Source: Tatumella ptyseos ATCC 33301 (GTDB taxonomy: Bacteria > Pseudomonadota > Gammaproteobacteria > Enterobacterales > Enterobacteriaceae). From it: DNA of 64,000 nt. The stretch is taken from NCBI RefSeq assembly GCF_000735525.1, contig NZ_JMPR01000048.1, positions 1-64,000 of the forward strand, read 5' to 3'. A model generated the notes under the pieces. The model had not been told where the DNA came from and ran no database searches. It was given only the letters and a program-made list of their open reading frames with translations. The position numbers and the translations under genes are program-made. Shown one piece after another: positions 30,184 through 40,252 of the stretch (the first letter of the stretch is position 1; the number at the start of each line of letters is the position of its first letter).

Positions 30184-33100
30184 GACTCCCTCCGTGCGGC
30201 ATCACGGCGACGTTTGATAAAGCGTTTGCCACGCTGTGATAATCCGTCAAACCAGAGATAAATCACCGGGGTGGAGAACAGCGTCAGTACCTGGCTGACA
30301 ATCAGACCACCCACGATCACAAGCCCCATCGGCTGACGTAATTCCGCTCCGGAGCCCGATGCCAGCATCAGAGGTAACGCCCCGAGTAATGCGGCCATGG
30401 TCGTCATCAGTATCGGGCGGAAACGCAGCAGACAGGCCTGATGTATCGCCTCCCGCGGGGACAAATGCTGTTTATTTTCGGCTTCGAGTGCAAAGTCGAT
30501 CATCATAATGGCATTCTTTTTCACGATACCAATCAGCAGGATGACACCGATAAGGGCTATCAGACTGAACTCCGTTCCGGTCAGCAGCAATGCCAGCAGT
30601 GCACCGATCGCGGCCGAAGGCAGCGTCGACAGGATAGTGACCGGGTGGATAAAGCTCTCATAGAGAATGCCGAGCACCAGGTACATGGTCAGCAGTGCGG
30701 CCAGGATCAACCACAGAGTATTGGCCGTCGCGCTCTTAAACGCCGATGCCTCCCCCTGATACTGCAGATTGATGGATGACGGCAGGTTTAACTGCTGAAC
30801 AATGTCACTAATGGCCTCTTGCCCCTGTTCTATCGAGTACCCCTGGTTCAGGTTAAAGGAGACCATGACGGCCGGGTACTGATTCAGACGCATATTCATC
30901 AGGGACCCGAGCCGCTGATGGATAGTGGCAATAGATGTCAGCTTCACCATTCCGCTGCGGGTGGTGGTGGTGTCTGAGCTGCTGCCGGCGGAAGCAGCAC
31001 TGCTGGCAGGATCACTGGTATCAGTTACCGAAGACTTCAGATAAATATCGTCCAGCGATTGCGGACTGACCTGATAATCCGGCGCGACTTCCAGCACAAC
31101 ACGGTACTGGTTCGCCTGAGTAAAGATGGTCGACACCAGACGCTGACCAAAGGCGCTGTACAGTGCGGTGTCGACATCCGCAGCGGTGATCCCCAGCCGT
31201 GACGCTTTATCCCGGTCAAGGTCAACGTACGCAATACGGCCCTGATCCTGCAGGTTACTGACCACACTGTTAAATTCCGGACGTTTTGCCATCGCGGCAA
31301 TCAGTTGCGGTGTCCATTTCACCAACTGTTCGCTGTCCAGTGAGGCCAGCGTAAACTGATACTGACTGGGTGTGACCTGATCATTGACGGTCAGATCCTG
31401 CGCCTGTTGCATATACAGACTGATACCGGGCACCTGATGAGCTGCCTGTTGCAACTGTTTGACAATCTCATCGCCACTGTCGCTACGTTCTGAGAAAGGT
31501 TTCAGGTTAATTTGCAGACGACCACTGTTCAGGCTGGTATTCGTCCCGTCAATACCGATAGTAGAGCTCAGCGACTCCACAGACGGGTTTTTCAGCACTA
31601 TCGCCGCCAGTGCCTGCTGACGCCGCGCCATTTCCTGGAAAGAGACATCCTGCGAAGCAATAGTGGTACCTTCAATCAGCCCGGTGTCCTGCGGCGGGAA
31701 AAACCCTTTAGGCACCAGTACATAGAGCAGGGCTGTCAGTGCGAATGTCGCCACCGCAACCCATAACGTAATTTTCTGGTGGTTGAGTACCACATTCAGC
31801 AGACGGTCATAACCGCGGATAATACGGTCAAAACCGGCCCCCACTTTACGGGAGAAGCGGGACTGTTTCTCTTCCGGGACATGACGAAGTAAATACGCAC
31901 ATAACATCGGTGTCAGGGTCAGAGAAACCACCAGCGACACCAGAATAGAGACCGCCAGGGTAATGGCGAACTCCCTGAATAAGCGCCCGACCACATCCCC
32001 CATAAACAGCAGCGGGATCAATACCGCAATCAGAGAAAACGTCAGCGAGATAAGGGTAAAGCCGATCTGCTGAGCGCCTTTCAGGGCAGCTTCTAACGGT
32101 GATTCCCCCTCTTCCAGGCGCCTGGAAATATTCTCGACCATCACGATGGCATCATCAATCACAAAACCGGTCGCAATGGTGAGTGCCATCAGTGACAGAT
32201 TGTTCAGGCTGAAGTCCAGCAGGTACATCACACCGAAGGTTCCGACCAGTGACAACGGCACCGCCACACTCGGGATCAGCGTCGCAGACAGATTACGCAG
32301 GAACAGAAAGGTCACCATCACCACCAGGGCTATCGACAACATCAGCTCAAACTGAACATCACTGATAGAAGCACGGATAGTCTGGGTACGGTCAGAAATC
32401 ACGTTCAGTTTAACGCCATCCGGCAGGGCTGCCTGCAGCGCCGGGAGTTGGGCTTTAATACTGTCGACCACCTGAATCACATTCGCGCCGGGCTGGCGCT
32501 GCACACTGAGGATAATTGCCGGCTGACGATCCGCCCAGGCCGACTGAAAGCGGTTTTCTGCCCCCTGCGTGATAGTCGCGATATCTTTCAGGCGCAATGC
32601 CGCACCGTTTTGCCAGGTCAGGATGAGATTGCCGTATTCCTGCGGCGTTTTCAGCTGATCATTGGCATCGATGGTCACCGAGTGATACTTGCCGTCAAAG
32701 CCCCCTTTTGAGCCATTGACGTTGCTGTTATTGATCAGGGTATCCACATCCGAAAACGTCAGATTATGTGCCGCCAGGGCCTGCGGGTTCAGCTGGATAC
32801 GGATGGCCGGCTGATTCCCTCCGGCCAGCGTCACCAGCCCTACCCCGCTGATTTGTGACAGTTTCAGAGCAACACGGGTATTAACCAGATCCTGAACCCG
32901 GGTCAGTGGCATCGTGTCGGAGGTTGCCGACAGAGTGATCACCGCCGTATCGGCCGGGTTCACTTTTTTATAGGTCGGCGGATTAGGCAAATCCCCCGGT
33001 AACAGGCTGTTTGCCGTATTAATAGCGGCCTGCACTTCCTGCTCCGCCACATCCAGTGAAATATCCAGCCCGAAACGCAGAGTGATCACCGAAGAGCCTC

Positions 33101-33356
33101 CGGAGCTTTCGGAGGTCATCTGACTCAGGCCACTCATCTCACCTAAATTACGTTCCAGCGGCGCGGTGATGGACGTGGACATAACATCCGGGCTTGCCCC
33201 CGGATAGAGTGTAGTCACCTGAATGGTAGGATAATCGACCTGTGGCAACGCAGACACTGACAAAAACCGGTAAGCAAAAATACCGGAAAGCAGTATGCCA
33301 ACCATCAGTAATATGGTGGCGACCGGTCGTTGTATAAATAGCCGGGAGGGATTCAT
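30180..33356 (-). CDS. mdtB: RND multidrug efflux permease, MdtB-like
   Basis: Partner permease, 1058 residues (E. coli MdtB 1040). It starts with [17 protein letters not shown] and has [19 protein letters not shown] typical of the MdtB branch. Proton-relay aspartates lie in [16 protein letters not shown] Ser/Thr/Ala-rich stretch in the second periplasmic loop (coded near 30950-31030) seems to account for part of the extra length. TAATG overlap with mdtA and ATGA overlap with mdtC indicate coupled translation. Confidence 0.92.
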   Translation of the reverse strand: MNPSRLFIQRPVATILLMVGILLSGIFAYRFLSVSALPQVDYPTIQVTTLYPGASPDVMSTSITAPLERNLGEMSGLSQMTSESSGGSSVITLRFGLDISLDVAEQEVQAAINTANSLLPGDLPNPPTYKKVNPADTAVITLSATSDTMPLTRVQDLVNTRVALKLSQISGVGLVTLAGGNQPAIRIQLNPQALAAHNLTFSDVDTLINNSNVNGSKGGFDGKYHSVTIDANDQLKTPQEYGNLILTWQNGAALRLKDIATITQGAENRFQSAWADRQPAIILSVQRQPGANVIQVVDSIKAQLPALQAALPDGVKLNVISDRTQTIRASISDVQFELMLSIALVVMVTFLFLRNLSATLIPSVAVPLSLVGTFGVMYLLDFSLNNLSLMALTIATGFVIDDAIVMVENISRRLEEGESPLEAALKGAQQIGFTLISLTFSLIAVLIPLLFMGDVVGRLFREFAITLAVSILVSLVVSLTLTPMLCAYLLRHVPEEKQSRFSRKVGAGFDRIIRGYDRLLNVVLNHQKITLWVAVATFALTALLYVLVPKGFFPPQDTGLIEGTTIASQDVSFQEMARRQQALAAIVLKNPSVESLSSTIGIDGTNTSLNSGRLQINLKPFSERSDSGDEIVKQLQQAAHQVPGISLYMQQAQDLTVNDQVTPSQYQFTLASLDSEQLVKWTPQLIAAMAKRPEFNSVVSNLQDQGRIAYVDLDRDKASRLGITAADVDTALYSAFGQRLVSTIFTQANQYRVVLEVAPDYQVSPQSLDDIYLKSSVTDTSDPASSAASAGSSSDTTTTRSGMVKLTSIATIHQRLGSLMNMRLNQYPAVMVSFNLNQGYSIEQGQEAISDIVQQLNLPSSINLQYQGEASAFKSATANTLWLILAALLTMYLVLGILYESFIHPVTILSTLPSAAIGALLALLLTGTEFSLIALIGVILLIGIVKKNAIMMIDFALEAENKQHLSPREAIHQACLLRFRPILMTTMAALLGALPLMLASGSGAELRQPMGLVIVGGLIVSQVLTLFSTPVIYLWFDGLSQRGKRFIKRRRDAARRES

Positions 33357-34594
33357 TAATTCTTCGCCTGTGAACGCTCTTTGTCTGAAGGAGCCCCGGC
33401 AGCCGCCCGGGCTTCACTGCTATCCACGACCGAGACTTTGGCACCGGTGGTCAGTCTGTCGATACCTTCGGTGACCAGCCGCTCCCCGGGTGTCACTCCG
33501 CTCAGGATGGCCTGCTGATCACTGCCATAGGCCGGGCCGGGGGTCACACTACGGCGGGTCACCGTATTGTCGGCGTTGATCACAAAGACAAAGCTGCCAT
33601 CACTGCTGATCTGTAAGGCCTCGGCCGGGATCACCGTCGCATTGTTCAGCACTTCGGTCTGCAGACGCAGGTTAACAAACTGGTTAGCAAACAGCGCTTC
33701 ATCCGTATTCGGGAACATCGCTTTCAGCTCCACGCTACCCGTACTGGTATCAATTTCGTTACTCATAAACCGTACTTCACCCTGTGCAAGTACGGTGCTG
33801 TCGTTCTGATCGAAGGCGGTCGCAGGCAACGCTTCGCCGTGATGCAGCGTTTTGACCAGTTGCGGAATATTACTTTGCGGTACGCTGAAGGTGACGGCGG
33901 CAGGCTGCATCTGCGTAATGGTGACCAGTGCAGTACTGGATGCCGTCACCATATTGCCGGGGTCGACCAGACGCAGGCCGACGCGACCACTGACCGGCGC
34001 AGTAATACGTGAATAGCTGATATTAATTTTTGCACTATTAATCTGTGCTTCATCTTCCTGAATCGCCCCGGTGTACTGCCCGACCGTCGCCATCTGGCTT
34101 TCCAGATCCTGCCGTGACAGGGAATCCTCAGCATATAGCTTACGGTAGCGAGCGAGTGTCAGCCTGGCGCTGGTCAGCAGGGCTTTATTTTGGGTCAGCG
34201 CCCCCTCATATTGCTGCAGAGTCGCCTGATAAGTACGGTCATCAATTTGTGCCAGTAACTGCCCTGCCGTCACTTTCTGACCTTCGGTGAAATAGACTTT
34301 ATCCAGCTGGCCGTCGACACGACTGGTGACGGTGACACTGGCATTCGGCACCACGGTTCCCGGTGAACTCAGGTAGACAGGCACATTCGCCTGCGTCGCG
34401 GTACCGGCATGAACCAGCGTGGCACTGCCCCCGCCATGCATTCCCATGCGATGACCTCCCGGCCCGGGCATACCGCCGCTGCTTCCGGAGAACCAGACCC
34501 GCCAGATAACCCCGGCAATAATCAAACAGAAAACACCTGCCAGAAGCCATCTCAGCCAGTGATTTCGAACGTTTTTTTCAGTGTTATTTGTCAT
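33356..34594 (-). CDS. mdtA: RND efflux periplasmic adaptor, MdtA-like
   Basis: Membrane fusion protein of the tripartite pump, 412 residues (E. coli MdtA 415). It has an N-terminal membrane anchor (residues 14-31), a Gly/Met-rich linker ([17 protein letters not shown]), a split lipoyl domain ([18 protein letters not shown]), an alpha-hairpin, and beta-barrel and membrane-proximal domains. First gene of mdtA-mdtB-mdtC-channel. The 254 bp upstream should hold the promoter; no BaeR site could be assigned. No baeSR is adjacent. Confidence 0.93.
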   Translation of the reverse strand: MTNNTEKNVRNHWLRWLLAGVFCLIIAGVIWRVWFSGSSGGMPGPGGHRMGMHGGGSATLVHAGTATQANVPVYLSSPGTVVPNASVTVTSRVDGQLDKVYFTEGQKVTAGQLLAQIDDRTYQATLQQYEGALTQNKALLTSARLTLARYRKLYAEDSLSRQDLESQMATVGQYTGAIQEDEAQINSAKINISYSRITAPVSGRVGLRLVDPGNMVTASSTALVTITQMQPAAVTFSVPQSNIPQLVKTLHHGEALPATAFDQNDSTVLAQGEVRFMSNEIDTSTGSVELKAMFPNTDEALFANQFVNLRLQTEVLNNATVIPAEALQISSDGSFVFVINADNTVTRRSVTPGPAYGSDQQAILSGVTPGERLVTEGIDRLTTGAKVSVVDSSEARAAAGAPSDKERSQAKN

Positions 34595-34806
34595 CAGATT
34601 TTGTGGTTATCAGAGAAATGGGGCACTGCAAAGAGTGGTCTCTTTGTGCAGCGGCATTGATGTTACTTGCCCTATTATTGACAACAGTGACGATATATTT
34701 CTACCGTCAAAGCGTAAGGTTTGTGTTAAAAAGTGTCGGAAGCCGCCCGTCACCGGGGAGTGACGGTGATAAAAAAGATAAATTTTCGACGTGTCGGGTA
34801 ACGGCC

Positions 34807-34836
34807 CCCCTCTGCACCAGGGGCGGTGCAGAGGGG
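34807..34836 (-). terminator. Strong hairpin after the FtsI-like gene
   Basis: A perfect 12-bp GC-rich stem (34807-34818 with 34825-34836) and 6-nt loop, 13 nt past the stop codon of the penicillin-binding protein gene. No long T tail follows, so it may act as a weak terminator or mRNA 3' stabiliser. Core CTGCACC/GGTGCAG. Confidence 0.55.
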
Positions 34837-34848
34837 CTGCGCGAAGAG

Positions 34849-36582
34849 TCAGGGTGTCGTTTGAGAGGTATTGGTGGTGTACAATGCATCCGGCGGAACG
34901 TTCAGATATTTAAGCACCGGCCCCATAATATTCCCGAAAACCGGAGCTGCCACCGACCCGCCAAAGTGAGCACCCGCTGTCGGATGGTTAACCATAATCA
35001 CCAGTGCCACCACCGGATGACTGGCCGGCGCGACACCGGCCGTATAGTTAATATACCCGCCGTCATATTTACCGTTGGACCCCATTTTCTCCGCCGTACC
35101 GGTTTTTATGGCCAGACGGTATCCGGGAACGGCCGCACGGACACCGGACCCTCCGGGCAGCGCATCACTTTCCATCATATGGACGACACTGCGTACCACA
35201 TCGTCATCCGCGACCCGGGTGCCTTCCACCGGCGGGGTGACTTTGGTGATAGATAACGGACGATAGATGCCGAAGGAGCCGAGGGTCGCATATTCACGCG
35301 CCATCTGTAACGGCGTCACACGCAGACCATAGCCGAAAGCAAAGGTGGCACGTTCAATATCTGCCCAGCGCTGACGATGCAGCGGAAAATACCCGGTACT
35401 TTCGCCGGTCAGTCCCAGGTCGGTCGGCCGGCCCAGACCGAAGGAGCGGTAAGTATTCACCAACACGTCAGCAGGCATCGCCAGGGCAATGTGCGACACG
35501 CCGATATCACTGGACTTCTGCAGGATCCCGGTCATGGTCAGACGTGGCCAGTGACCGACATCGCGGATCAGGTGGCCGTTAACCACATAGGGCGTGGTAT
35601 CAATCACCGAATCCGGACGTACCAGATGGCGTTGTAACCCTTCCATCACCACCAGCGGTTTCACCGTGGAGCCGGGCTCAAAGCTATCGTTAATCGCCAC
35701 GTTACGCATCTGTACCGGGGTGGCATCATCGTAGTTGTTCGGGTTATACGACGGATAAGAGGCCATACCCAGCACTTCGCCGGTATCGACTCTGACCATG
35801 ACGGCGGCGCCGGAGTCGGCTTTATTCAGTAAGACCCCTTCGCGCAGCTTGCTGTACATGGTGTACTGGATAAATTTATCAATACTCAACTGCACGTTCG
35901 GTGGCTGAGAGGGGGGCTGGTAACTGATCATCGAAATGATATTACCGTGGCGATCCTGGCGGTATTTCTCTTTACCCGGCTCCCCTTGCAGGATCTTATC
36001 GAAGCTCCTTTCTATACCGTTAAGACCGCTGTTATCGGCCCCGACAATACCAATCAGCGGTGCCGCGGCATCCCCCATCGGATAGAAGCGACTGTCATCG
36101 TACACCGAGGAAATCCCCGCCAGATGTAACTGCGAAATATCCTTGGCGATGCCCAGTTCAACTTTACGCCCCAGATAGAGAAAACGTTTTTTCGGGTTGG
36201 CGGTGATTTCGGCCGCCAGTTCTTCCGGACGCATGTCCAGCGCAGACGCCAGATAGTTCCACTTCGCACCATAGAAATCAGGGTTTGCTTCAAGGACTTT
36301 CAGAGGATCGGCAATAATGTCACGTGACGGCACACTCAGCGCCAGCGCATCGCCATTGCGGTCGAGCAGGGTTCCGCGGTTAGTCGGCAGGATCACGGTA
36401 CGTAATGAACGCTGGTCTGCTTCACGCTCCAGCATAGGATGGTCAAGCAGCTGTAGATCACCGACCCGCAACAGCAGAAAAGCCAGACAACTCACGACAC
36501 CAAGGCACACCAGGCGAAATCGGAAAGGGTTAAAGGTTTTGTTGATCTGGTCTTTACCCAGCATCTTTTTTATCCGGGGCAT
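34849..36582 (-). CDS. FtsI-like class B penicillin-binding protein (PBP3 paralogue)
   Basis: Septal-type DD-transpeptidase, 577 residues (E. coli FtsI 588). It has one N-terminal membrane segment (residues 21-40), a dimerisation domain (RGTLLDRNGDALALS) and a transpeptidase domain. The active serine is in FEPGSTVKPL (SxxK) and the KTG motif is in AIKTGTAEKM. The second motif reads SSD in LQKSSDIGVSH where FtsI has SSN. True ftsI lies in the dcw cluster, so this is an extra copy, like the PBP3SAL paralogue of Salmonella used in acid. It stands alone, flanked by the omr RNA upstream. Inference: a condition-specific division transpeptidase. Confidence 0.9.
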   Translation of the reverse strand: MPRIKKMLGKDQINKTFNPFRFRLVCLGVVSCLAFLLLRVGDLQLLDHPMLEREADQRSLRTVILPTNRGTLLDRNGDALALSVPSRDIIADPLKVLEANPDFYGAKWNYLASALDMRPEELAAEITANPKKRFLYLGRKVELGIAKDISQLHLAGISSVYDDSRFYPMGDAAAPLIGIVGADNSGLNGIERSFDKILQGEPGKEKYRQDRHGNIISMISYQPPSQPPNVQLSIDKFIQYTMYSKLREGVLLNKADSGAAVMVRVDTGEVLGMASYPSYNPNNYDDATPVQMRNVAINDSFEPGSTVKPLVVMEGLQRHLVRPDSVIDTTPYVVNGHLIRDVGHWPRLTMTGILQKSSDIGVSHIALAMPADVLVNTYRSFGLGRPTDLGLTGESTGYFPLHRQRWADIERATFAFGYGLRVTPLQMAREYATLGSFGIYRPLSITKVTPPVEGTRVADDDVVRSVVHMMESDALPGGSGVRAAVPGYRLAIKTGTAEKMGSNGKYDGGYINYTAGVAPASHPVVALVIMVNHPTAGAHFGGSVAAPVFGNIMGPVLKYLNVPPDALYTTNTSQTTP

Positions 36583-36758
36583 AACAATCCGCTGAATTAA
36601 TAAAATAAGTCGATCTGACGATGTTTTATAATGAATTTACCCGCAGGATCACAGCTAAAGTGTGTATCAGTTGGTAATAGTCCGTTATCACAGAACAGTG
36701 ATAGCATATCAGGCGGTCGGGAAAAATGGGGATGTGCGGTAAAAAAAAGCATTCGTGC

Positions 36759-36830
36759 AAAAAAAACCTGCGCTTCCGCGCAGGCTGGTGTAATCAAAAA
36801 CTTTGATGTTCACCCATCAATACCTCTGGG
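36759..36830 (-). ncRNA. omrB: OmrA/OmrB-family small RNA
   Basis: On the minus strand a 72-nt unit begins with CCCAGAGGTATTGATGGGTG, matching the conserved 5' seed region of E. coli OmrA and OmrB. It ends with the same GC stem (CTGCGCGGAAGCGCAG) and an eight-T tail. It lies next to galR, and E. coli omrA/omrB lie between aas and galR. OmrA/B are Hfq-dependent and OmpR-activated, and repress outer-membrane protein and curli regulator mRNAs. A -10-like TAAATT sits just upstream of the predicted 5' end. Only one copy is present; E. coli has two. The middle part is closer to OmrB (ATTACACCAGCCTGCGC). Confidence 0.93.
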
Positions 36831-37090
36831 ACAGTTAATTTACCAGGTAAGCGCCTCAAGCCACCACCCTATAAACGCAACTATTCTCCGCAAAATGTAA
36901 GCAGCTATTTAAAATTTAACCTGCCGAAATGCCACGGCGCTCTGAACGTCCCCCCCGCCCGACGGTCTGAAAAGCCACTGACGGAAGCAATTTGGGCGAT
37001 ATCGGCCCGCAGACCGCTCTGCGGCTTGCAGTTCGCGACGTTTTCCGTAACACTCCCCGGATATGTCACTCTCCCCCCGGACACAACTGA

Positions 37091-38101
37091 ATGGCTACCA
37101 TAAAGGATGTTGCCAGACTTGCCGGTGTTTCAGTCGCGACTGTTTCCCGTGTTTTAAACCATTCTCCGAAAGCCAGTGAAGCCTCACGTCAGGCCGTCCA
37201 TGCGGCGATGCAGCAACTGCATTATCAGCCCAATGCCAATGCACGGGCTCTGGCACAACAGACCACCGCAACGATTGGCCTGATCGTCGCGGATGTGGCT
37301 GATCCGTTTTTTGGTGCCATGGTAAAAGCGGTCGATGAGGTCGCCAGTCAGACCGGCAACTTTCTGCTGATCGGCAACGGTTATCATAATGAGCAGCAGG
37401 AAAGGCTCGCGATACAGCAACTGATCCGCCATCAGTGTGAAGCGCTGGTCTTACATGTCAAAAAGATACCGGATGATGAGCTGGCCGGGTTAATGCGCCA
37501 AATCCCCGGCATTGTTCTGATCAACCGCACCCTGCCCGGCTTTGAATCACGCTGTATCGCGCTGGATGATAACTACGGTAGCTGGCTGGCAACCCGCCAT
37601 CTGATCCAACAGGGGCACCAAAATATTGCGTTTATCTGCTCCGACCATGCGATTTCAGATGCCGGTGACCGGCTGGAAGGTTACTACCGGGCACTGAATG
37701 ACCATCAGATCCCACAGGATCCGCAACGGGTCGCGTTCGGTGAGCCGGATGAAACCGGAGGCGAAAAGGCGATGATCAGTCTGCTGGCGCAAGGAAAGAC
37801 GTTCAGTGCTGTCGCCTGTTATAACGATTCGATGGCGGCCGGTGCGCTGGCGGCATTAAACGATAACTGTATTCCTGTGCCACAGCAGATGTCGCTGATG
37901 GGTTTTGATGATGTACTGGTCAGCCGGTATGTGCGGCCACGGCTGACCACTATCCGCTATCCGGTAGTGACGATGGCACAGCAGGCTGCCACCCTGGCTC
38001 TGGCTTTATCCAAACGTCAGCCCCTGCCTGCGGTGACACACCTGTTCCATCCGACACTGGTGATCCGTCATTCAGTGGCACAGTATAATCCGCCGGGCTG
38101 A
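37091..38101 (+). CDS. galR: Galactose operon repressor GalR
   Basis: LacI-family regulator, 336 residues (E. coli 343). The N-terminal helix-turn-helix IKDVARLAGVSVATVSRVL is almost identical to E. coli, followed by the hinge NANARALAQQ and the periplasmic-binding-protein-like inducer domain (FGEPDETGGE, CYNDSMAAGA). It binds galactose/fucose and represses gal genes. It is convergent with lysA, with only 19 bp between stops. The shortened C terminus lacks about seven residues. Confidence 0.94.
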   Translation: MATIKDVARLAGVSVATVSRVLNHSPKASEASRQAVHAAMQQLHYQPNANARALAQQTTATIGLIVADVADPFFGAMVKAVDEVASQTGNFLLIGNGYHNEQQERLAIQQLIRHQCEALVLHVKKIPDDELAGLMRQIPGIVLINRTLPGFESRCIALDDNYGSWLATRHLIQQGHQNIAFICSDHAISDAGDRLEGYYRALNDHQIPQDPQRVAFGEPDETGGEKAMISLLAQGKTFSAVACYNDSMAAGALAALNDNCIPVPQQMSLMGFDDVLVSRYVRPRLTTIRYPVVTMAQQAATLALALSKRQPLPAVTHLFHPTLVIRHSVAQYNPPG

Positions 38102-38120
38102 AGCGCCCGGCGACGGCAGG

Positions 38121-39386
38121 TCAGACGCCGGCATCCAGTTCTAACGCCAGTAACTCATCAATGGTCTGCGCGCGGCGAATTTCACGCACCTGACCACCTT
38201 CAAACATCAGTTCGGGGATCAGCGGACGACTGTTATAACCGGAAGACATGGAAGCCCCGTACGCCCCGGTATCATGAAATACCAGATAATCCCCGACCCG
38301 GGCTGCGGGCAGTGGCCGTGGGGCGATGGTCCCGCCTTCAAGCTGGGTAAACACATCCCCGGACTCACATAACGGGCCGGCAACCACGGTGTCCTGAAGC
38401 GTATTGGTTTCCGGCGCACGGTTATCTGCCGGCATGACTGAGATTTCATGGTAAGAACCGTACATGGCCGGTCGCATCAGGTCACTGAACCCGGCATCGA
38501 CCAGTACAAAATGCCGGCTGCCCATAGCTTTTACCGCCCGCACCTGGCTGACCAGTACTCCGGATTGCGCCACCAGGAAACGGCCCGGCTCAATTTCCAG
38601 TTTTACCGGATGCCCAAGGTGGCTGGCAATACGCTGACGCGCCGTATCCCACAGGCTGAAATAGTGCCGGGTATCAATTTCATCTTCACCGTAACGGTAG
38701 GGAACGGAAAGCCCGCCACCGGCAGAGATGGCAGGAATATCTGCCCCGCTTTCTGTGACCTGGCCGACCATGGCATCACAGACCTGCTGCAGGTGCTGAT
38801 AATCCACCCCGGAACCGATATGCATATGCAGCCCGGCGAGGGTTAACCCGCGATCACGGACCACCTGTAACGCCTGCCCCAGCTCCTGATACCAGATACC
38901 ATGTTTGCTGTTTTCACCGCCGGTATTCGTTTTCTGGCTATGTCCGTGACCAAAGCCCGGGTTAATACGAAGCCAGACACGGTGCCCGGGCGACACTTCC
39001 GCCAGCTGGTGCAGCATATCAACAGACCCGGCATTAACCGCTATTTTCAGTTCTGCCACCCGCTGCAGTACGCTGTTATCCAGCACATCGGCGGTGAAAA
39101 CAATATCGTCACCTTCCGGCTGAAAGCCTGCCACCAGCGCCCTTTCGATTTCACCCAGCGAGACCGAATCCACTTTGACACCCGCAGCATGCATCAGTCG
39201 CAGGATATGAATATTGGAGCAGGCTTTCTGAGCAAAACGGATGACATCAAAATCACGCAGTTTTTCAATCTGCTGCAGGATGACATCGGCATCATAGGCC
39301 CAGAAAGGACCGGTATATTGCTGTGCCAGAGGCAGCAGATTTTTCTGGTTTAATGCAGTTTCAGTGGTGGCTAACGGGCGCGGCAT
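38121..39386 (-). CDS. lysA: Diaminopimelate decarboxylase
   Basis: Last step of lysine synthesis: decarboxylates meso-diaminopimelate with PLP. 421 residues (E. coli 420). PLP lysine is in FAQKACSN (Lys54). Other blocks are HMHIGSGVDY, EPGRFLVAQSG and the active-site cysteine region GPLCESGDVF. The start at 39386 has AGGAG about 10 nt upstream; the frame runs to 39425. Likely activated by LysR encoded 0.9 kb away; a candidate LysR dyad lies in the upstream gap. Confidence 0.96.
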   Translation of the reverse strand: MPRPLATTETALNQKNLLPLAQQYTGPFWAYDADVILQQIEKLRDFDVIRFAQKACSNIHILRLMHAAGVKVDSVSLGEIERALVAGFQPEGDDIVFTADVLDNSVLQRVAELKIAVNAGSVDMLHQLAEVSPGHRVWLRINPGFGHGHSQKTNTGGENSKHGIWYQELGQALQVVRDRGLTLAGLHMHIGSGVDYQHLQQVCDAMVGQVTESGADIPAISAGGGLSVPYRYGEDEIDTRHYFSLWDTARQRIASHLGHPVKLEIEPGRFLVAQSGVLVSQVRAVKAMGSRHFVLVDAGFSDLMRPAMYGSYHEISVMPADNRAPETNTLQDTVVAGPLCESGDVFTQLEGGTIAPRPLPAARVGDYLVFHDTGAYGASMSSGYNSRPLIPELMFEGGQVREIRRAQTIDELLALELDAGV

Positions 39387-39436
39387 AATTTCATATCTCC
39401 TGTACGATAGCCTCCAGTAAGCCACAGGGCATCCAT

Positions 39437-39452
39437 ATTGAAAAATATCAAT
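39437..39452. promoter_or_regulatory. Candidate LysR operator upstream of lysA
   Basis: The inverted repeat ATTGA-N6-TCAAT contains a T-N11-A core, the form bound by LysR-type regulators. It is centred about 58 bp upstream of the lysA start. The assignment is by pattern and position only. Confidence 0.35.
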
Positions 39453-39663
39453 TTATCTTTAACCTATTCATTTTTGATATACATTATATGACCGTGTGCA
39501 CCCGTGCCGGTTGTCACCTGACCGCCATTAACGGGGATGACAGAAAGCGCGGCTTACAGAACCGCCTGCTTCCTCACACATTTGACGGTTATCGATTACC
39601 CTGTAATGTACACAGACCGTTATTTTCTGCGGTTCCCGCATCCCCCGGACAGGAGAGAAATTG

Positions 39664-40152
39664 ATGAAGAAAGCACTGCTTCTGGCAGCAGGTTTGTTCT
39701 GCTCTGCCAGCACACTGGCCGCCGCCAGCCAGCCTTTTCCGCCGCCCTCTGACCAGAGTCCGGCCAGAAACCTGGCACAGGAAAACCGGAATCTGCAACT
39801 GGTCTATCACTTTTATAATCAGTTCTTTAATGACCATGATCTCAGCGCCGCCGACAGAGACCTCTCGGCCGGGTATATCCAGCATAATCCCCATGTGCCG
39901 GATGGCCGTGCGCCTTTTGTGCACTATTTTGCCGGCTATTTTAAAGCGAATCCGCACGCACACTCCGTGATCAGTCAGTACGCCACTTACGGCGATCGTG
40001 TCTTTTTACGGGTACATTCCGTGCGCAATCCTGATGATCGCGGGCGGGCTATCGTCGATATTTTCCGCGTGAAAGACGGAAAAATTACAGAGCACTGGGA
40101 TTCGGTGCAGGATGTGCCGGCAACTGCGGCCAATAACAACACAATGTTCTGA
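39664..40152 (+). CDS. Exported NTF2/SnoaL-like protein
   Basis: 162 residues with a clear signal peptide (KKALLLAAGLFCSASTLAAA) and a SnoaL-like fold: conserved runs are YHFYNQFFNDHDL, YIQHNPHVPDGRAPF and DIFRVKDGKITEHWDSVQDVP, the last being the family hallmark. The ATG at 39664 has AGGAGA 7 nt upstream. Such proteins are small alpha-beta cones used as cyclases, isomerases or binding proteins; the substrate is unknown and the export signal suggests a periplasmic role. It sits between lysA and lysR, which are direct divergent neighbours in E. coli, so it is an insertion. Confidence 0.85.
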   Translation: MKKALLLAAGLFCSASTLAAASQPFPPPSDQSPARNLAQENRNLQLVYHFYNQFFNDHDLSAADRDLSAGYIQHNPHVPDGRAPFVHYFAGYFKANPHAHSVISQYATYGDRVFLRVHSVRNPDDRGRAIVDIFRVKDGKITEHWDSVQDVPATAANNNTMF

Positions 40153-40203
40153 TAAGCCGTTTTTCTGCCCTGCCTTACCGGCAGAGAAACGCGAACAAAG
40201 AGG

Positions 40204-40233
40204 CCCTGCACCCGCTAAACCCCGGGTGCAGGG
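40204..40233 (+). terminator. Hairpin between the NTF2-like gene and lysR
   Basis: An 11-bp stem (40204-40214 with 40223-40233) and 8-nt loop, between the stop of the NTF2-like gene and the lysR start; no T tail. It ends 19 nt before the lysR start codon, so it could also influence lysR expression. Core CTGCACC/GGTGCAG. Confidence 0.5.
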
Positions 40234-40252
40234 CGGATAAGGTAAACAGGGA

